Assembly: GCA_000969725.1 (NCBI GenBank)
Contig: JXSR01S011629.1
Strand: one strand, 5' to 3'
From: Ophiothrix spiculata
Taxonomy: Eukaryota > Echinodermata > Ophiuroidea > Amphilepidida > Ophiotrichidae
Length of the DNA stretch: 22,266 nucleotides
Shown: positions 8,443 to 17,144 of the stretch, piece after piece
Layout of the letters: the number at the start of each line of letters is the position of its first letter
Numbering within the stretch: the first letter of the stretch is position 1
Translations under genes and position numbers: made by a program
The notes under the pieces: generated by a model
The model's database searches: none
Told to the model about the DNA's origin: nothing
Seen by the model: the letters and a program-made list of their open reading frames with translations, nothing else

Positions 8443-8540
8443 TGTATAAAATGAAATGAAAATTCAAAATTGATATCATCTATAAAGTCTCCCTTTTCGG
8501 GGTGAGTCATCACATATGTGATGTTGATTTTTTCATTTCA
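8443..8540. repeat. Foldback segment with the inner CCCTTTTCGGGGTGAG core
   Basis: AAATGAAATGAAAA (about 8449-8462) is the imperfect inverted match of TTTTTTCATTTCATCT (about 8529-8543). The enclosed inner segment runs from GATATCATCTATAAAGTCTC through CCCTTTTCGGGGTGAGTCAT to the palindrome CATCACATATGTGATG. Relatives of this inner segment lie at 8815-8845 in the same orientation, at 17676-17690 shortened, and at 17439-17496 inverted. Confidence 0.75.
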
Positions 8541-8636
8541 TCTGTTGCAACATTTTTAACCTTTAAAATGACACTTTACTTGTGGAAATTGATCAAAACG
8601 ATCAAATTTTACAGATGAAAATCTGTTGGAAATTCT
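8507..8636 (+). repeat. Module B, copy 2
   Basis: Nearly identical to 8168-8298. At its right end it passes directly into the right arm of the 129-bp inverted repeat. In the copies at 8168 and 17502 the same point continues as CTTATTA.TTTCT, so roughly 115 bases look inserted here. Confidence 0.92.
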
Positions 8637-8755
8637 ATTTAATACAAATACGGATATCATTTAAAAAAACACGTTAATGCACATGTTCTATAATCAGAAT
8701 GAAAGCAGATACGTGTTCAATAAGATTGTCTTTTTACATATCTGAACTTACATAT
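8627..8755 (-). repeat. Right arm of the 129-bp perfect inverted repeat
   Basis: Reverse complement of 7630-7758 with no mismatch. After it, TTATTTTCTTTATTTTTTGC resumes the sequence that follows module B at 17607-17630. Confidence 0.92.
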
Positions 8756-8860
8756 TATTTTCTTTATTTTTTGCTGCTTATTTTCACCTGTATCTTGAAA
8801 GGTTTTCTGTCGCAAAGCCCCCTTTTCGGTGTGAGTCATCACACGTTTCTTAAATTGTTA
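8756..8860 (+). repeat. Segment shared with 17607-17690
   Basis: Both contain a TTTTTTGCTTC-like word, then TTTTCACCTGT, TCTTGAAA and TTCTGTCGCAAAG. Here this is followed by CCCCCTTTTCGGTGTGAGTC, while the other copy has lost the CCCTTTTCGG part. It links the module B region to repeat R1 copy 2, which begins at 8861. Confidence 0.7.
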
Positions 8861-9170
8861 TATGAAGCTGAGAAATTCTTGCAGACATTGACGACATCTG
8901 CTCACTTACTACAGGACTACGGAATTTTATGATAATAACCGTCACCGTGTTATATTTTGATAAATGGACTTGGATTTTTAAAAGTAATGACTTTTGTTCA
9001 GAGTACATAAACAAAGTGCCATACATCTTACCCAGGGGTCTATTACAGAACGCTTTCCCAGTACTCGGTAAGCTCTCATGCTATTTCCGATGTTTACTTT
9101 GCCATTGCGTTAAGTGTATAATATTAAAACGTCCTACATCAAATAATCCAGAAGAAACGATTACTTTAAA
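8861..9170 (+). repeat. Dispersed repeat R1, copy 2
   Basis: Collinear with 1721-2033; see that entry for the shared words. Copy 2 holds two overlapping short frames, the second of 104 codons (8929-9243). Copy 1 has a TAA where copy 2 has a TCA codon (near 8998-9001) and lacks five bases near 9096, so the frame is not kept. I treat the frames as accidental or as decayed coding remnants. Confidence 0.85.
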
Positions 9171-9337
9171 ATACACGGTTGCTTATATAGTTGGAATAAA
9201 AACATTTTTACTACTTTTTTATGTCAAGGTCAGTTTATTATGAACATATCTGGAGAATTATGTTGCTTTTGGTCAGATCTTGTTGGGTGTGAAATGGAAC
9301 TTGGAATGTGATCATGTACTGGTAAGGGGGCAACAAC

Positions 9338-9875
9338 AAAAATGGGTATAAAACGTGATTTTTAGGTCAAATTTAATTTGACCCTGCCTTTGACCCCGTC
9401 ACTTCTTTACTCAAGTTGAGTGGTCATATGGAATGTTTATCTGTAGTAGGAGGATAAGCAGGTGATTGAATGTCTTGGTCACGCTTGAATGCGCCAAGAG
9501 AATGCTTGGAAGAAATAATCCTTCAACACCCCTGAATTTACAAAAATACGGTTTTTGTGAACGTGGAATGGTTCCCGGCGGTATATGAAATTATGACATC
9601 TTGAAAGGTGTTGAAGATGTCATATACAGCCAGGGACCATTCGACGTTCACCACAACACCGTTTTTGTTAATTGAGGGGCGTTAGACGATTATTTTGTAC
9701 TTTGCTTCCAAGCATTCTCTTGGCGCAGTCAAGCGTGACCAAGACAATCACCTGCTCATCACTCCACTAGAGATAGACATTTTATATGATCACTCAACTT
9801 GAGTAGAGAAGTGACGGGGTCAAAGGCGGGTTCAAATCAAATTTGACCTAACAATCACGTTTTAGACCCATTTTT
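9338..9875. mobile_element. Long foldback (near-complete palindrome) element, 538 bp
   Basis: AAAAATGGGT (9338-9347) begins an arm that is mirrored by ACCCATTTTT (9866-9875). Nearly the whole interval pairs: AAAACGTGATT/AATCACGTTTT, TTTGACCCCGTCACTTCT with AGAAGTGACGGGGTCAAA, GCGCCAAGAGAATGCTTGGA with TCCAAGCATTCTCTTGGCGC, and CTTGGTCACGCTTGA with TCAAGCGTGACCAAG. The centre lies near 9607, at GACATCTT...AAGATGTC. Arms differ by scattered substitutions and small indels, so it is not brand new. No clear TSD is visible, because the left flank is CAACAAC and the right flank is ATCTGCAC. There is no coding capacity. It is probably a foldback type of non-autonomous DNA transposon; the superfamily is undetermined. 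Confidence 0.82.
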
Positions 9876-10970
9876 ATCTGCACATAATATCAGTAAATAA
9901 TAATAGCATTATTGTGTGGTGTCGGTTTTGAATGAAACTATAATAACTCACCGTTTGTGCTCTTTATTGTCTGTTTTTAACATCTTCATTCCTTTGCATC
10001 CATCTATAATATGAACATTCATAAAAAGTTAAAGCCATCACCATATAGAGCAAAAAACAATAAAATACAGACTTGACATTAAATATGGAATATATTTTTT
10101 CTGTTGGTTTCCATTTTGAATAACCCGCCATATCTCGGTAAATGAAAACTCCAGGAATGTGTATTTCTTCATGTCTGTAGATATACATGTAAACTTTGAA
10201 CTAAGACCCTTTTTGTGTATACCTAGGTGACACAGGGAAAATAGGGAACTTAAAAGCACAAAAAACGTTTAAAAACTTAAAAGCACAAAAAACGTTTAAA
10301 ATTGGTCCAAACTCGTGCACCATAATACGGAATCAGGGAAATTAAATTGCCGTATTTTCGTTAATACTTTACCTGGACGCTTGAACTTTTTCCAGGTTAT
10401 TTTACATATTGTTGGTTACAAATTATGATCAAACACTATTTGCTATGTCATCCATAAAAAGCGTACGGCGCATGGACCCTCCATGCGGACATTCCACTAG
10501 TGATTGAAGAGTTCGGACATGTGTATCAGCCCAAGTATCAAGTGCAGACTAAAGTTACTCCTGTACATGGTGGTTTGATGTAACTTGTTGTTCATCGATG
10601 TGTTACATCAGCCGAGAAGTCCTCAATAGAGTTCATATCTGAAGATCTTACTAAACAGGCTTAGTGTCCAAGACAAGGATCTTTCATAAAACAAGCTCGT
10701 ATTAAGAACATTGGTAAACTCTCACTTTATTCAAAATGGTGATCATGCTAGAAAACCCCTGGAGGAAATATCTTTACCAAACACCGTTCTCAGCGACCCG
10801 TTGGCTGGGCTACAGATCAATTTCAATTTTAAGTCCCATCAATGAGATAACGTTGTCTTCAGAGCTTAAATTCAATTTGGAATATACTGCCAATATGGAC
10901 GCATCATGGCCGCAGATGTACAGTGAAGGGTTATTCTGAAGCTTGCATGCTATCAAGAATGAACACATTT
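9876..10970. other. Non-coding stretch, no gene seen
   Basis: AT-rich, with several short frames (up to 74 codons) that I do not recognise. The only clear structure is the 27-bp tandem duplication at 10247-10300. The portion 10440-10940 is somewhat less AT-rich but has no convincing exon. Confidence 0.5.
10247..10300. repeat. Perfect 27-bp tandem duplication
   Basis: Two adjacent identical 27-bp units (10247-10273 and 10274-10300), each containing AACTTAAAAGCACAAAAAAC. The absence of differences points to a recent slippage or duplication event. Confidence 0.93.
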
Positions 10971-12050
10971 TGCTGACGACAACATCGGATTTGACATATT
11001 TTTTCTAGGTTATGCTTTTAAGTTGATATCACCTGGTAATGCAGAACAGAGCTTGAAGTAAGCGTTGAGCGAACTCTTTAATTGCTTTAAGTGTTTTATA
11101 TGATGGAAGAAAATAGAGGAAGCATACCTTAATGTTGTTACTTCCCACCTTAATGTAAGCTTGAGTCCTTTTTTTCAAATTTTGCAAACTCAGCTACCAG
11201 TAGATTTTATCAACCAGATGAAAATTAAATAATTGGACATTTATCTTACGTATCTTCCAAAAAGGAAGACATGGCTTGACAAGCTGTTTTTAAGATATTT
11301 TTTCATTTTGTCAATAAATTGGTCGTACGTGCCGAAACATTTAAACAGAATGGCAAATATAGTTTTACTTATTGTTTTCTATAGTTACTTGATTAAATTT
11401 TCCTTACATTTGCTATTATCTTGGTATATGTATCTCCTTGGAAAGCACTAGGTAGTATTCTGCAAACTAAACTTTCCCTTTCGCCACTTTTTACCATTTT
11501 ATAATAATTGTTTTGTCGTTCATTGTTTTATTTATAATTTGGTAAAGACGAATTCCGCCAGTTAGTTTAGTAAATTTAACTTTTCTGCAATAATTTTGAT
11601 AATTCACTGTCTTTGTGTACTCAGTTACTACTTAGGATTTTCATAAAGTACATATTAAAAGGGATTGACTTTCATCTAGAATGCTATGTGTGTCAGACGC
11701 GCCGGGTGGCTTTTTAGATTATAAAGAGGTTGTCTTACATTGACTTGTAATTAAACCTTTTAAACTTTTACTGAGTTAGAAATGACATATTTGATCGAGA
11801 GAGCTGAAACCTCGCCGTACACATAAAATTATTAACTACTCTACTTTGCTATATTAAATGTTACGAAAGCAAAAGGGACTTTATCCGTAAAATATTCTAA
11901 CTTAGGTATAACATGTTTTTGGAAAAGAAAAGGTATGTTAATCTTAACTAATACACACACCTGCCAAGGCCTCATCTCATTTCTCATTAGACGTCTTACA
12001 GGAATAAAACACATCTGAAGAAAGAACAGACTCGCTTATATTTCAGTCAC
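10971..12050 (+). repeat. Dispersed repeat R2, copy 2 (~1.08 kb)
   Basis: Collinear with 3784-4866. Relative to copy 1 there is extra sequence near 11820-11865 and missing sequence in several places, but the overall length is conserved. A 72-codon frame at 11233-11451 is not preserved in copy 1. Confidence 0.87.
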
Positions 12051-13985
12051 GTAGGTTCTCCTTTATAATTCACGACTTTGCGTTCTTTCATTGAAAAGGA
12101 ATAAAGAACACACAACCTTTCAGTTGAGGGAAGGCAGTGGACACGAAATGTAAAAAGTGACTATTTTGACAATTTTTGCTTCACAATTTCTGCTTTAATT
12201 TGACTTAAATCGGACTTTGTTAAAATTCTTAAATTCTACATGTAATCAAAAGAAATCTTGCCAAATTTACTTAAACGATGTTTCTCTTATACAAATGTGT
12301 GTGTTGTATTTCTTTTGTATTCTATTGTTTGCAATGAACAAAATCATAACAACATTATATTATCAACATCAATTATATTTAATGAAAAAACACCTGTTTG
12401 TCATGTTTGTATAGAGACTGACATGCAAATACATAGAAGGGTGTTTTGCATTATAATTATCAGATACTCTAATGAAAGTTCATACGTGCTGGTAGATGAA
12501 CATACTGAGAGGTTTAAACAGGCGTACAGTACAAGAAACATACTTTTTGATATTTCAGAAGAAATCCTGTGATGTTGCGAGGATAGATGACCTTTTCTGA
12601 CCTTGGGACTGCAATATTAGTCAAAATATTTTCATTCACCCATGTACTTTATCGTAATAAACTTCACGAAAACTATTTGTCATCTTTGTAGTCAGAAATG
12701 TATTCAAATCAAAACCAGTAACTTATGCAAAATAAGGGTTAGCACTATATTGCACCCACCCCTTCTCTTATTTATTATTACATTACACGCTGTATATTGT
12801 CTGCACACCCTGTGTAATGACCTTCAAACCTAACATGACCTGTTTTAAAATTCTAGCATTTCAAAGTGAAATCCCCTATACTATATTTGTGTTACCGAAT
12901 GGTAACCCAAATAATGGCACTTGACCAGCTACGCTTTACTCAGGGGACGGGCATTTGACATTATCGACAAACACAAGGCGAATAAACTCAAGGCAGTCAC
13001 TGATATTTTGGTAAAGTAATTACCTGCCCGACCTGTTGGTTAGTAAAGTGGTATCTAAATATAGCAAATGCGTCTAGAGATTACGTCAACATATTCGCTC
13101 TTTAGTGTAACGGATGTCATTCATCCAATCGATGAGATGTGTCCTCAATATTTGAATCTTATGCAATTTTCCCACAACAAACGGATATTTTCAAACACAT
13201 TTTTAATTTCTAAAAATACTAATAATATGAACAACCACAACAACACCTCTTTATTGAATTATGTCAGATATTTCGTAAATAAATTCACTTTTATATATTG
13301 GGTCACAGGTTTCATTTATAAGATTAACTTTCTATCCTATGAGTCTCTTATCCAATTAGAGAGTGATAAATCCATTGATTGCTTAGTGGCCAGTTTGATA
13401 TTTAGTTTGAGACACCAGTATGCTTATAACAAATAAATAATATATGATAAGGTACTAAATACTAAAATTAGGTGAAACTCTCCATTTTTTCAAATTGAAC
13501 AGATAACAAGAGCTATAATACGCGGTCAAATATATCAAAAATATCAATAATTAAACATATTATTCTCCCTTGAAACGTTTTCTGAAATATTCTGAATACG
13601 AACAGACGGGCAATTTTTCCCACTATTAAAATGACCACCTATACACATATAGTGGTGGTTAAAGGGTTTCAGATTTTAGAACTTTGGACAATCAGATGAT
13701 GTTCAAAAGTGAGTTTTATAAAGCATTATGTCATGATAGGCTAGTGACTCTTTGTGAGTAATATAATACCTTTTAGGTTCTTATACAATATGGATCATTT
13801 TTTCTTGGTATTCACAGTTGTTCCAATTGAACATGTTAAAGGTATAACATCTAAACGAAAGCCCTCCAATTTTGCACTAAATTTCAACGTACCACTAAAT
13901 GACACCATTGTTAAATATTTTCAATAATCCGCACATAATGACTTCCTATTCAGGGGATATTCTCATTGAGGTCATGGCCGCACAT
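12051..13985. other. Non-coding stretch, including the longest but unrecognised frames
   Basis: It contains the two longest frames of this part: 104 codons at 12258-12572 and 122 codons at 13068-13436, the longest in the window. The second is rich in Asn, Ser and Ile, as expected from AT-rich DNA. Neither shows a domain I know, a signal peptide with a cleavage site, or a second copy with the frame preserved. Near 13632-13658 an imperfect hairpin ACCACCTAT...ATAGTGGTGGT is present. Nothing else is supported. Confidence 0.45.
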
Positions 13986-13991
13986 CCCTGT

Positions 13992-14034
13992 CACTTCCGA
14001 ATATGAGTGCCCTCCTTCTCGCCTCCTGATTGGC
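13992..14034 (-). promoter_or_regulatory. Candidate ETS plus CCAAT-box pair (minus strand)
   Basis: In a short stretch less AT-rich than its surroundings, the minus strand reads TAGCCAATCAGGAGG (the box lies at about 14023-14037) and, 25-35 bases further on, ATTCGGAAGTGAC (about 13990-14002). CCAATCAG is an NF-Y box and CGGAAGTG is an ETS/GABP core. The pair and spacing are typical of TATA-less metazoan promoters. No transcript or coding exon downstream on the minus strand is visible, so this may be a chance match. Confidence 0.25.
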
Positions 14035-14039
14035 TAGCA

Positions 14040-14700
14040 AAAAAAATATGTTTCAGGCTAACAAAAAATTAAAGAATTTGTATGACTTGGATAAAAAATA
14101 TTGTTTGAAAACTCATGTTTGCAGTTAGCATGTGGGTCTAGAGATTATGTAAACAAATTACCTTGCACAGCCTCACAAGGTTAATTCATCAGACTAATGG
14201 TGTTTACTTCTTATCTCTCCCAGGAGTTTCTTTCATAGCCTAATTACATTAGTGTCAATTAACAGCAACCGTTAGTATGGTTTGATATCAAGTATGACAC
14301 TTGTGGTTTTGATCTTTTAAACACTGATTAGTGTTTCGAATGATCAAGTAATTGTTTATTAAGTTCAAGTTCATGTTCAAGTTCATTTTAATACCAGTAA
14401 TACACTTAAATGCACATAACATAGAAAGAACAAATATAAGCCTATATACATAGGTGAAATAAAACAAGAACCTCTAATTATTATCTCGAAAAAATAATAC
14501 AACCCGCATTTGTTCTGCTGCATGCATGATGTATCATAGAAGGCAATCTTTTCGTATGGTTCCTTGTGCATGTAAAGGTATATGTTCGACCTATTCATGT
14601 GGCTTATGGCATAAATTTGAATTGCCCGCGCAAAACATTCAAACGCCTTTGGACAACAAGATTTTTAAATAATATGATCATATGGATCATATGTTTGCCA
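14040..14700. other. Non-coding stretch, no gene seen
   Basis: AT-rich. It contains a 12-bp tandem repeat at 14364-14387 (TTCAAGTTCATG then TTCAAGTTCATT) and overlapping small palindromes near 14673-14693 built from ATATGATCATAT and GGATCATATG. Confidence 0.5.
14364..14387. repeat. Two-copy 12-bp tandem repeat
   Basis: TTCAAGTTCATG (14364-14375) followed by TTCAAGTTCATT (14376-14387). Confidence 0.85.
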
Positions 14701-14708
14701 ATCCTAAG
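14701..14708. repeat. Left 8-bp target-site duplication (ATCCTAAG)
   Basis: ATCCTAAG precedes the G-rich end at 14709 and is repeated exactly at 15028-15035. Confidence 0.8.
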
Positions 14709-15027
14709 CCCGGGGGGTGGGGGGTTGGTTCTTAAAAAATTTGTACGGGGATGCTCCAAGTAGACTTCAGAATTTTGATCATCTCTATACCTCAAAAAGC
14801 GTGATTTTGTGACCCATCTTTATACCATTTTTCTAGAAAAAGCACCAAATTTTGAGAAAAATTGGGTGCTTTTTTGGCAAAATTTTCCAAAATACACACA
14901 ATTTTGCAATTGGGCGCATTGGGTCTGTGACAAAAACCCATTCATCAATATACCAAAAATTACGAAAATGCACCCCAAAACCTTTGAGCACCCCCGTATA
15001 CCATTTGTCTGTAAGAACACCCCCGTG
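14709..15027. mobile_element. Non-autonomous DNA transposon with G-rich imperfect TIRs and 8-bp TSD
   Basis: The left end reads CCCGGGGGGTGGGG and the right end, read inward on the minus strand, reads CACGGGGGTGTTCTTACAG. Both contain GTTCTTA and then a TACGGGG.TGCTC word about 35-45 bases in (TACGGGGATGCTC at 14743-14755, TACGGGGGTGCTC inverted at about 14985-14997). The TIR is therefore about 50 bp with gaps. The exact 8-bp flanking repeats ATCCTAAG support insertion by a hAT-like or other 8-bp-TSD transposase. The interior is A/T-rich with CAAAATTTT-like words and no conserved coding frame; the 79-codon frame at 14809-15048 even runs out of the element. Confidence 0.75.
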
Positions 15028-15037
15028 ATCCTAAGAA
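15028..15037. repeat. Overlapping target-site duplications of two elements
   Basis: 15028-15035 (ATCCTAAG) is the right duplication of the 14709-15027 element, and 15030-15037 (CCTAAGAA) is the left duplication of the 15038-15231 element. They share six bases. Confidence 0.8.
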
Positions 15038-15231
15038 TACACTCTTAGAAATCCAGGATCAAATATGAGCTTATCCTGATTCCGGATCAAAAATATGATC
15101 CCCAAAATTATCAGATTGATCGAAAAGGACCAATTTGACCCGAAAAAGATCAGATGTGGTCCATTTCCGGATCATATTTTGATCCGGAATCAGGATAAGC
15201 TCATATTTGATCCTGGCGTTTTAAGAGTGTA
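15038..15231. mobile_element. Foldback MITE, 194 bp, with 8-bp TSD
   Basis: The ends are TACACTCTTAGAAATCC and, inverted, TACACTCTTAAAACGCC. Directly inside, 15053-15101 pairs with 15169-15216 with a single unpaired A: the shared words are CCAGGATCAAATATGAGC, TTATCCTGATTCCGGATC and AAATATGATCC. The loop (about 15102-15168) is rich in GATC and GACC words. CCTAAGAA flanks both ends (15030-15037 and 15232-15239). The first ten bases are the same as in the 2395-2659 element. The 8-bp TSD would fit hAT or P-like transposases; the TACACTCTTA end is not a textbook hAT end, so I leave the superfamily open. Confidence 0.88.
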
Positions 15232-15239
15232 CCTAAGAA
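15232..15239. repeat. Right 8-bp target-site duplication (CCTAAGAA)
   Basis: Exact copy of 15030-15037, directly after the right end of the foldback MITE. Confidence 0.88.
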
Positions 15240-16683
15240 ATGAGTGAGAAAATTTTTACCAAAATGCATTCTTGCAATCAAAAACGTCTTTTGTGAGATG
15301 ACAGAGCTGGTTCCTTTATAACCATCGACATTTTAGCCAGTCTCGCATCCATATTAATTAAGGTTTTGCCTACCCTTCCATACTGGCAAGGTAAGTTTGT
15401 AGAGGCTGGATGAGTGCCTGCAACAAGTGCAATATCAGGACCTCTTACTTCAAATGTTCAAATGATAAAACTGTATTTCCCCAATTCCCATGCAAGGTGT
15501 CACATGCGCATACAGCTTATTTCTTACGTTCCATACATATAAAACCTAGAATATGAAAAACGATAATTATGTATGATGGATAATTGTTTTGTCATATTTC
15601 CCTCCCTGTTTATCTGCCTTTCTTGTTTTTCAATGTACGCATTTTACATAATACACTCTGTGAATCGCCTAAAACTAGAGTGTACTATCCACCGGGCTAT
15701 CCACCGATTAAGGAAAACAATGTCATCTAAAAGTGAGGTCATATCTATGCTTAGTTTTTGATTGACATTTTGAAAGCCCGTTTCAATTGAGTTATAGACC
15801 TTTCAATCTTATTAATATCTCGTATTTCATTTCACGTCTGCATTACATTTTGAAGATGAGGCTCACAACAGTTTAGTATTCGATTCATTTGTATGTGTGG
15901 TTTAAATGCCCTAAAAATACGTTTGGCTTTAATATATTCTGAATGTTTTTGAACGGTCTGTGTCATTAGATAACATCCACGATCAGTCTATTATTGAAAT
16001 ATTCCTGAATATTTTCATGAATGTACAAGTCACTTTATGGAATACCTTAGGATCGAAAAATTTAATTTTGTATTGGTCAATTAATTTGCTTTGTTAACAA
16101 TAAGCAAAGCATTTGTAGTCTATCCAAATTTTTTCCTATAGTCATCTTGCATAATTTGACTGATTGTCTTCACTTCAACAATTCTTGTAAATTGTTTCAT
16201 TCAGTAAACATTCTTATATAAACAAAGCAGATGTTAAATCCTTGTGCAATATAGGCTTGTTGACATTTTTTAATACATTAGAACCTCAGGTTTAGTTTTA
16301 CGTACCAAAATGATTATCACACATTTTGCATAAAAATATTTGCATCACTACAATGGCAATCAGTTTAGAAGAGGACTTTCTCTGTTTTTCTTTGTTGAGC
16401 ATAAATCCTCTAATAAATATAAATAGAGGTTTTTCTAATGGTGGATGTTCAATCGCAGGACAGTATGTCTTGATATTCTACAGTATAGTCAATATTTGGC
16501 CTGGTTCCTCGGCTTGATTAAAACGAAAATATGCCAAAAGATATCACATACGTTTTTTTCTTATAATATCAAATTTTATATATATTTATCTTTATCACAT
16601 TTTCATCATTACGAGTATTGTAAACAAGACTCGCTTTGTTGAAACTTTAAGGACCACTAAATTATGCATATGTTAAAAAGCAT
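15240..16683. other. Non-coding stretch with weak similarity to 6020-6300
   Basis: I see no gene. Around 15770-16000 there are words in the same order as in 6020-6300 (TTATAGACCTTTCAATCTTA, CTCGTATTTCAT, GTATGTGTGG, CATCCACGATCAGTCT), suggesting two very old copies of a repeat. The small frames at 15573-15761, 16326-16517 and 16445-16642 have no recognisable domain. Confidence 0.45.
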
Positions 16684-16830
16684 CACATCTCGTCTTTAAA
16701 GCTGTCATACAGACACATAAAGTATTCTGAAGAAGCAACGAACTAGCTTATATTTCAATCACGTGTGCATTTCTTTTCTCATTCACGACTCTGTGTCTTC
16801 ACCCTGAGAATAATTAGAGAAAACATGACC
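16684..16830 (+). repeat. R2 tail family, copy 3
   Basis: It aligns with 17703-17846, sharing CACATCTCGTCTTTAAAGCT, ATTCTGAAG, GCTTATAT.TCAATCACGT and CACGACT.TGT then TCTTCACC. It is also related to the ends of R2 copies 1 and 2 (CGTCTTACAGGAATA..., CTCGCTTA, TCACGACTTTG). The upstream body of R2 is not recognisable here. Confidence 0.7.
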
Positions 16831-17144
16831 TTACAGCACAGAGTAAAAGGTTTTGTGTATGAAAATAAATTCAATATCCTCCATTTTGTTTTTCATTTTC
16901 AATATGTCAATCTGTTTGGATATAATATTTTATCACAATTGTAGAGGAATCAGCACTTGTAAAATTTCAAAATAGTTTTTATTGCTATTGCATAAACTCA
17001 ATAATCAACCTAAATCACTGTACATGATACTCTCCGATGTACAATACCATATACCTAATATATATTCAATACCCTGTTGTAATTTACAAGTTATAGAATA
17101 GTCAGAACTTGAAAAGCCCATGCCTCAAAACTAATATTATGCGA
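16831..17144. other. Non-coding stretch, no gene seen
   Basis: AT-rich with closed frames and no repeat structure that I could define. Confidence 0.5.

Noticed and set aside
8699..9243. Two overlapping frames (77 and 104 codons) sharing ATGA, which resembles translational coupling
   Set aside because: They lie in repeat R1 and the adjoining inverted-repeat arm. The second R1 copy has a stop and a frameshift, and the sequence is not prokaryotic in character.
12258..12572. 104-codon frame whose C-terminal part looks protein-like (VLVDEHTERFKQAYS)
   Set aside because: The N-terminal half is low-complexity and hydrophobic. An acceptor-like TTATAATTATCAG lies before the more protein-like half, so it could be a short terminal exon, but nothing else supports that. 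RNA-seq would decide.
13068..13436. 122-codon open frame, the longest in the window
   Set aside because: It is rich in Asn, Ile, Ser and Phe as expected from AT-rich DNA. It has no recognisable domain, no second copy and no splice context I could support. One frame of this length in 22 kb is not surprising.
14809..15048. 79-codon frame and its opposite-strand partner at 14820-15020
   Set aside because: Both fall mainly inside the 14709-15027 transposon, and the first runs across its end into the next element.
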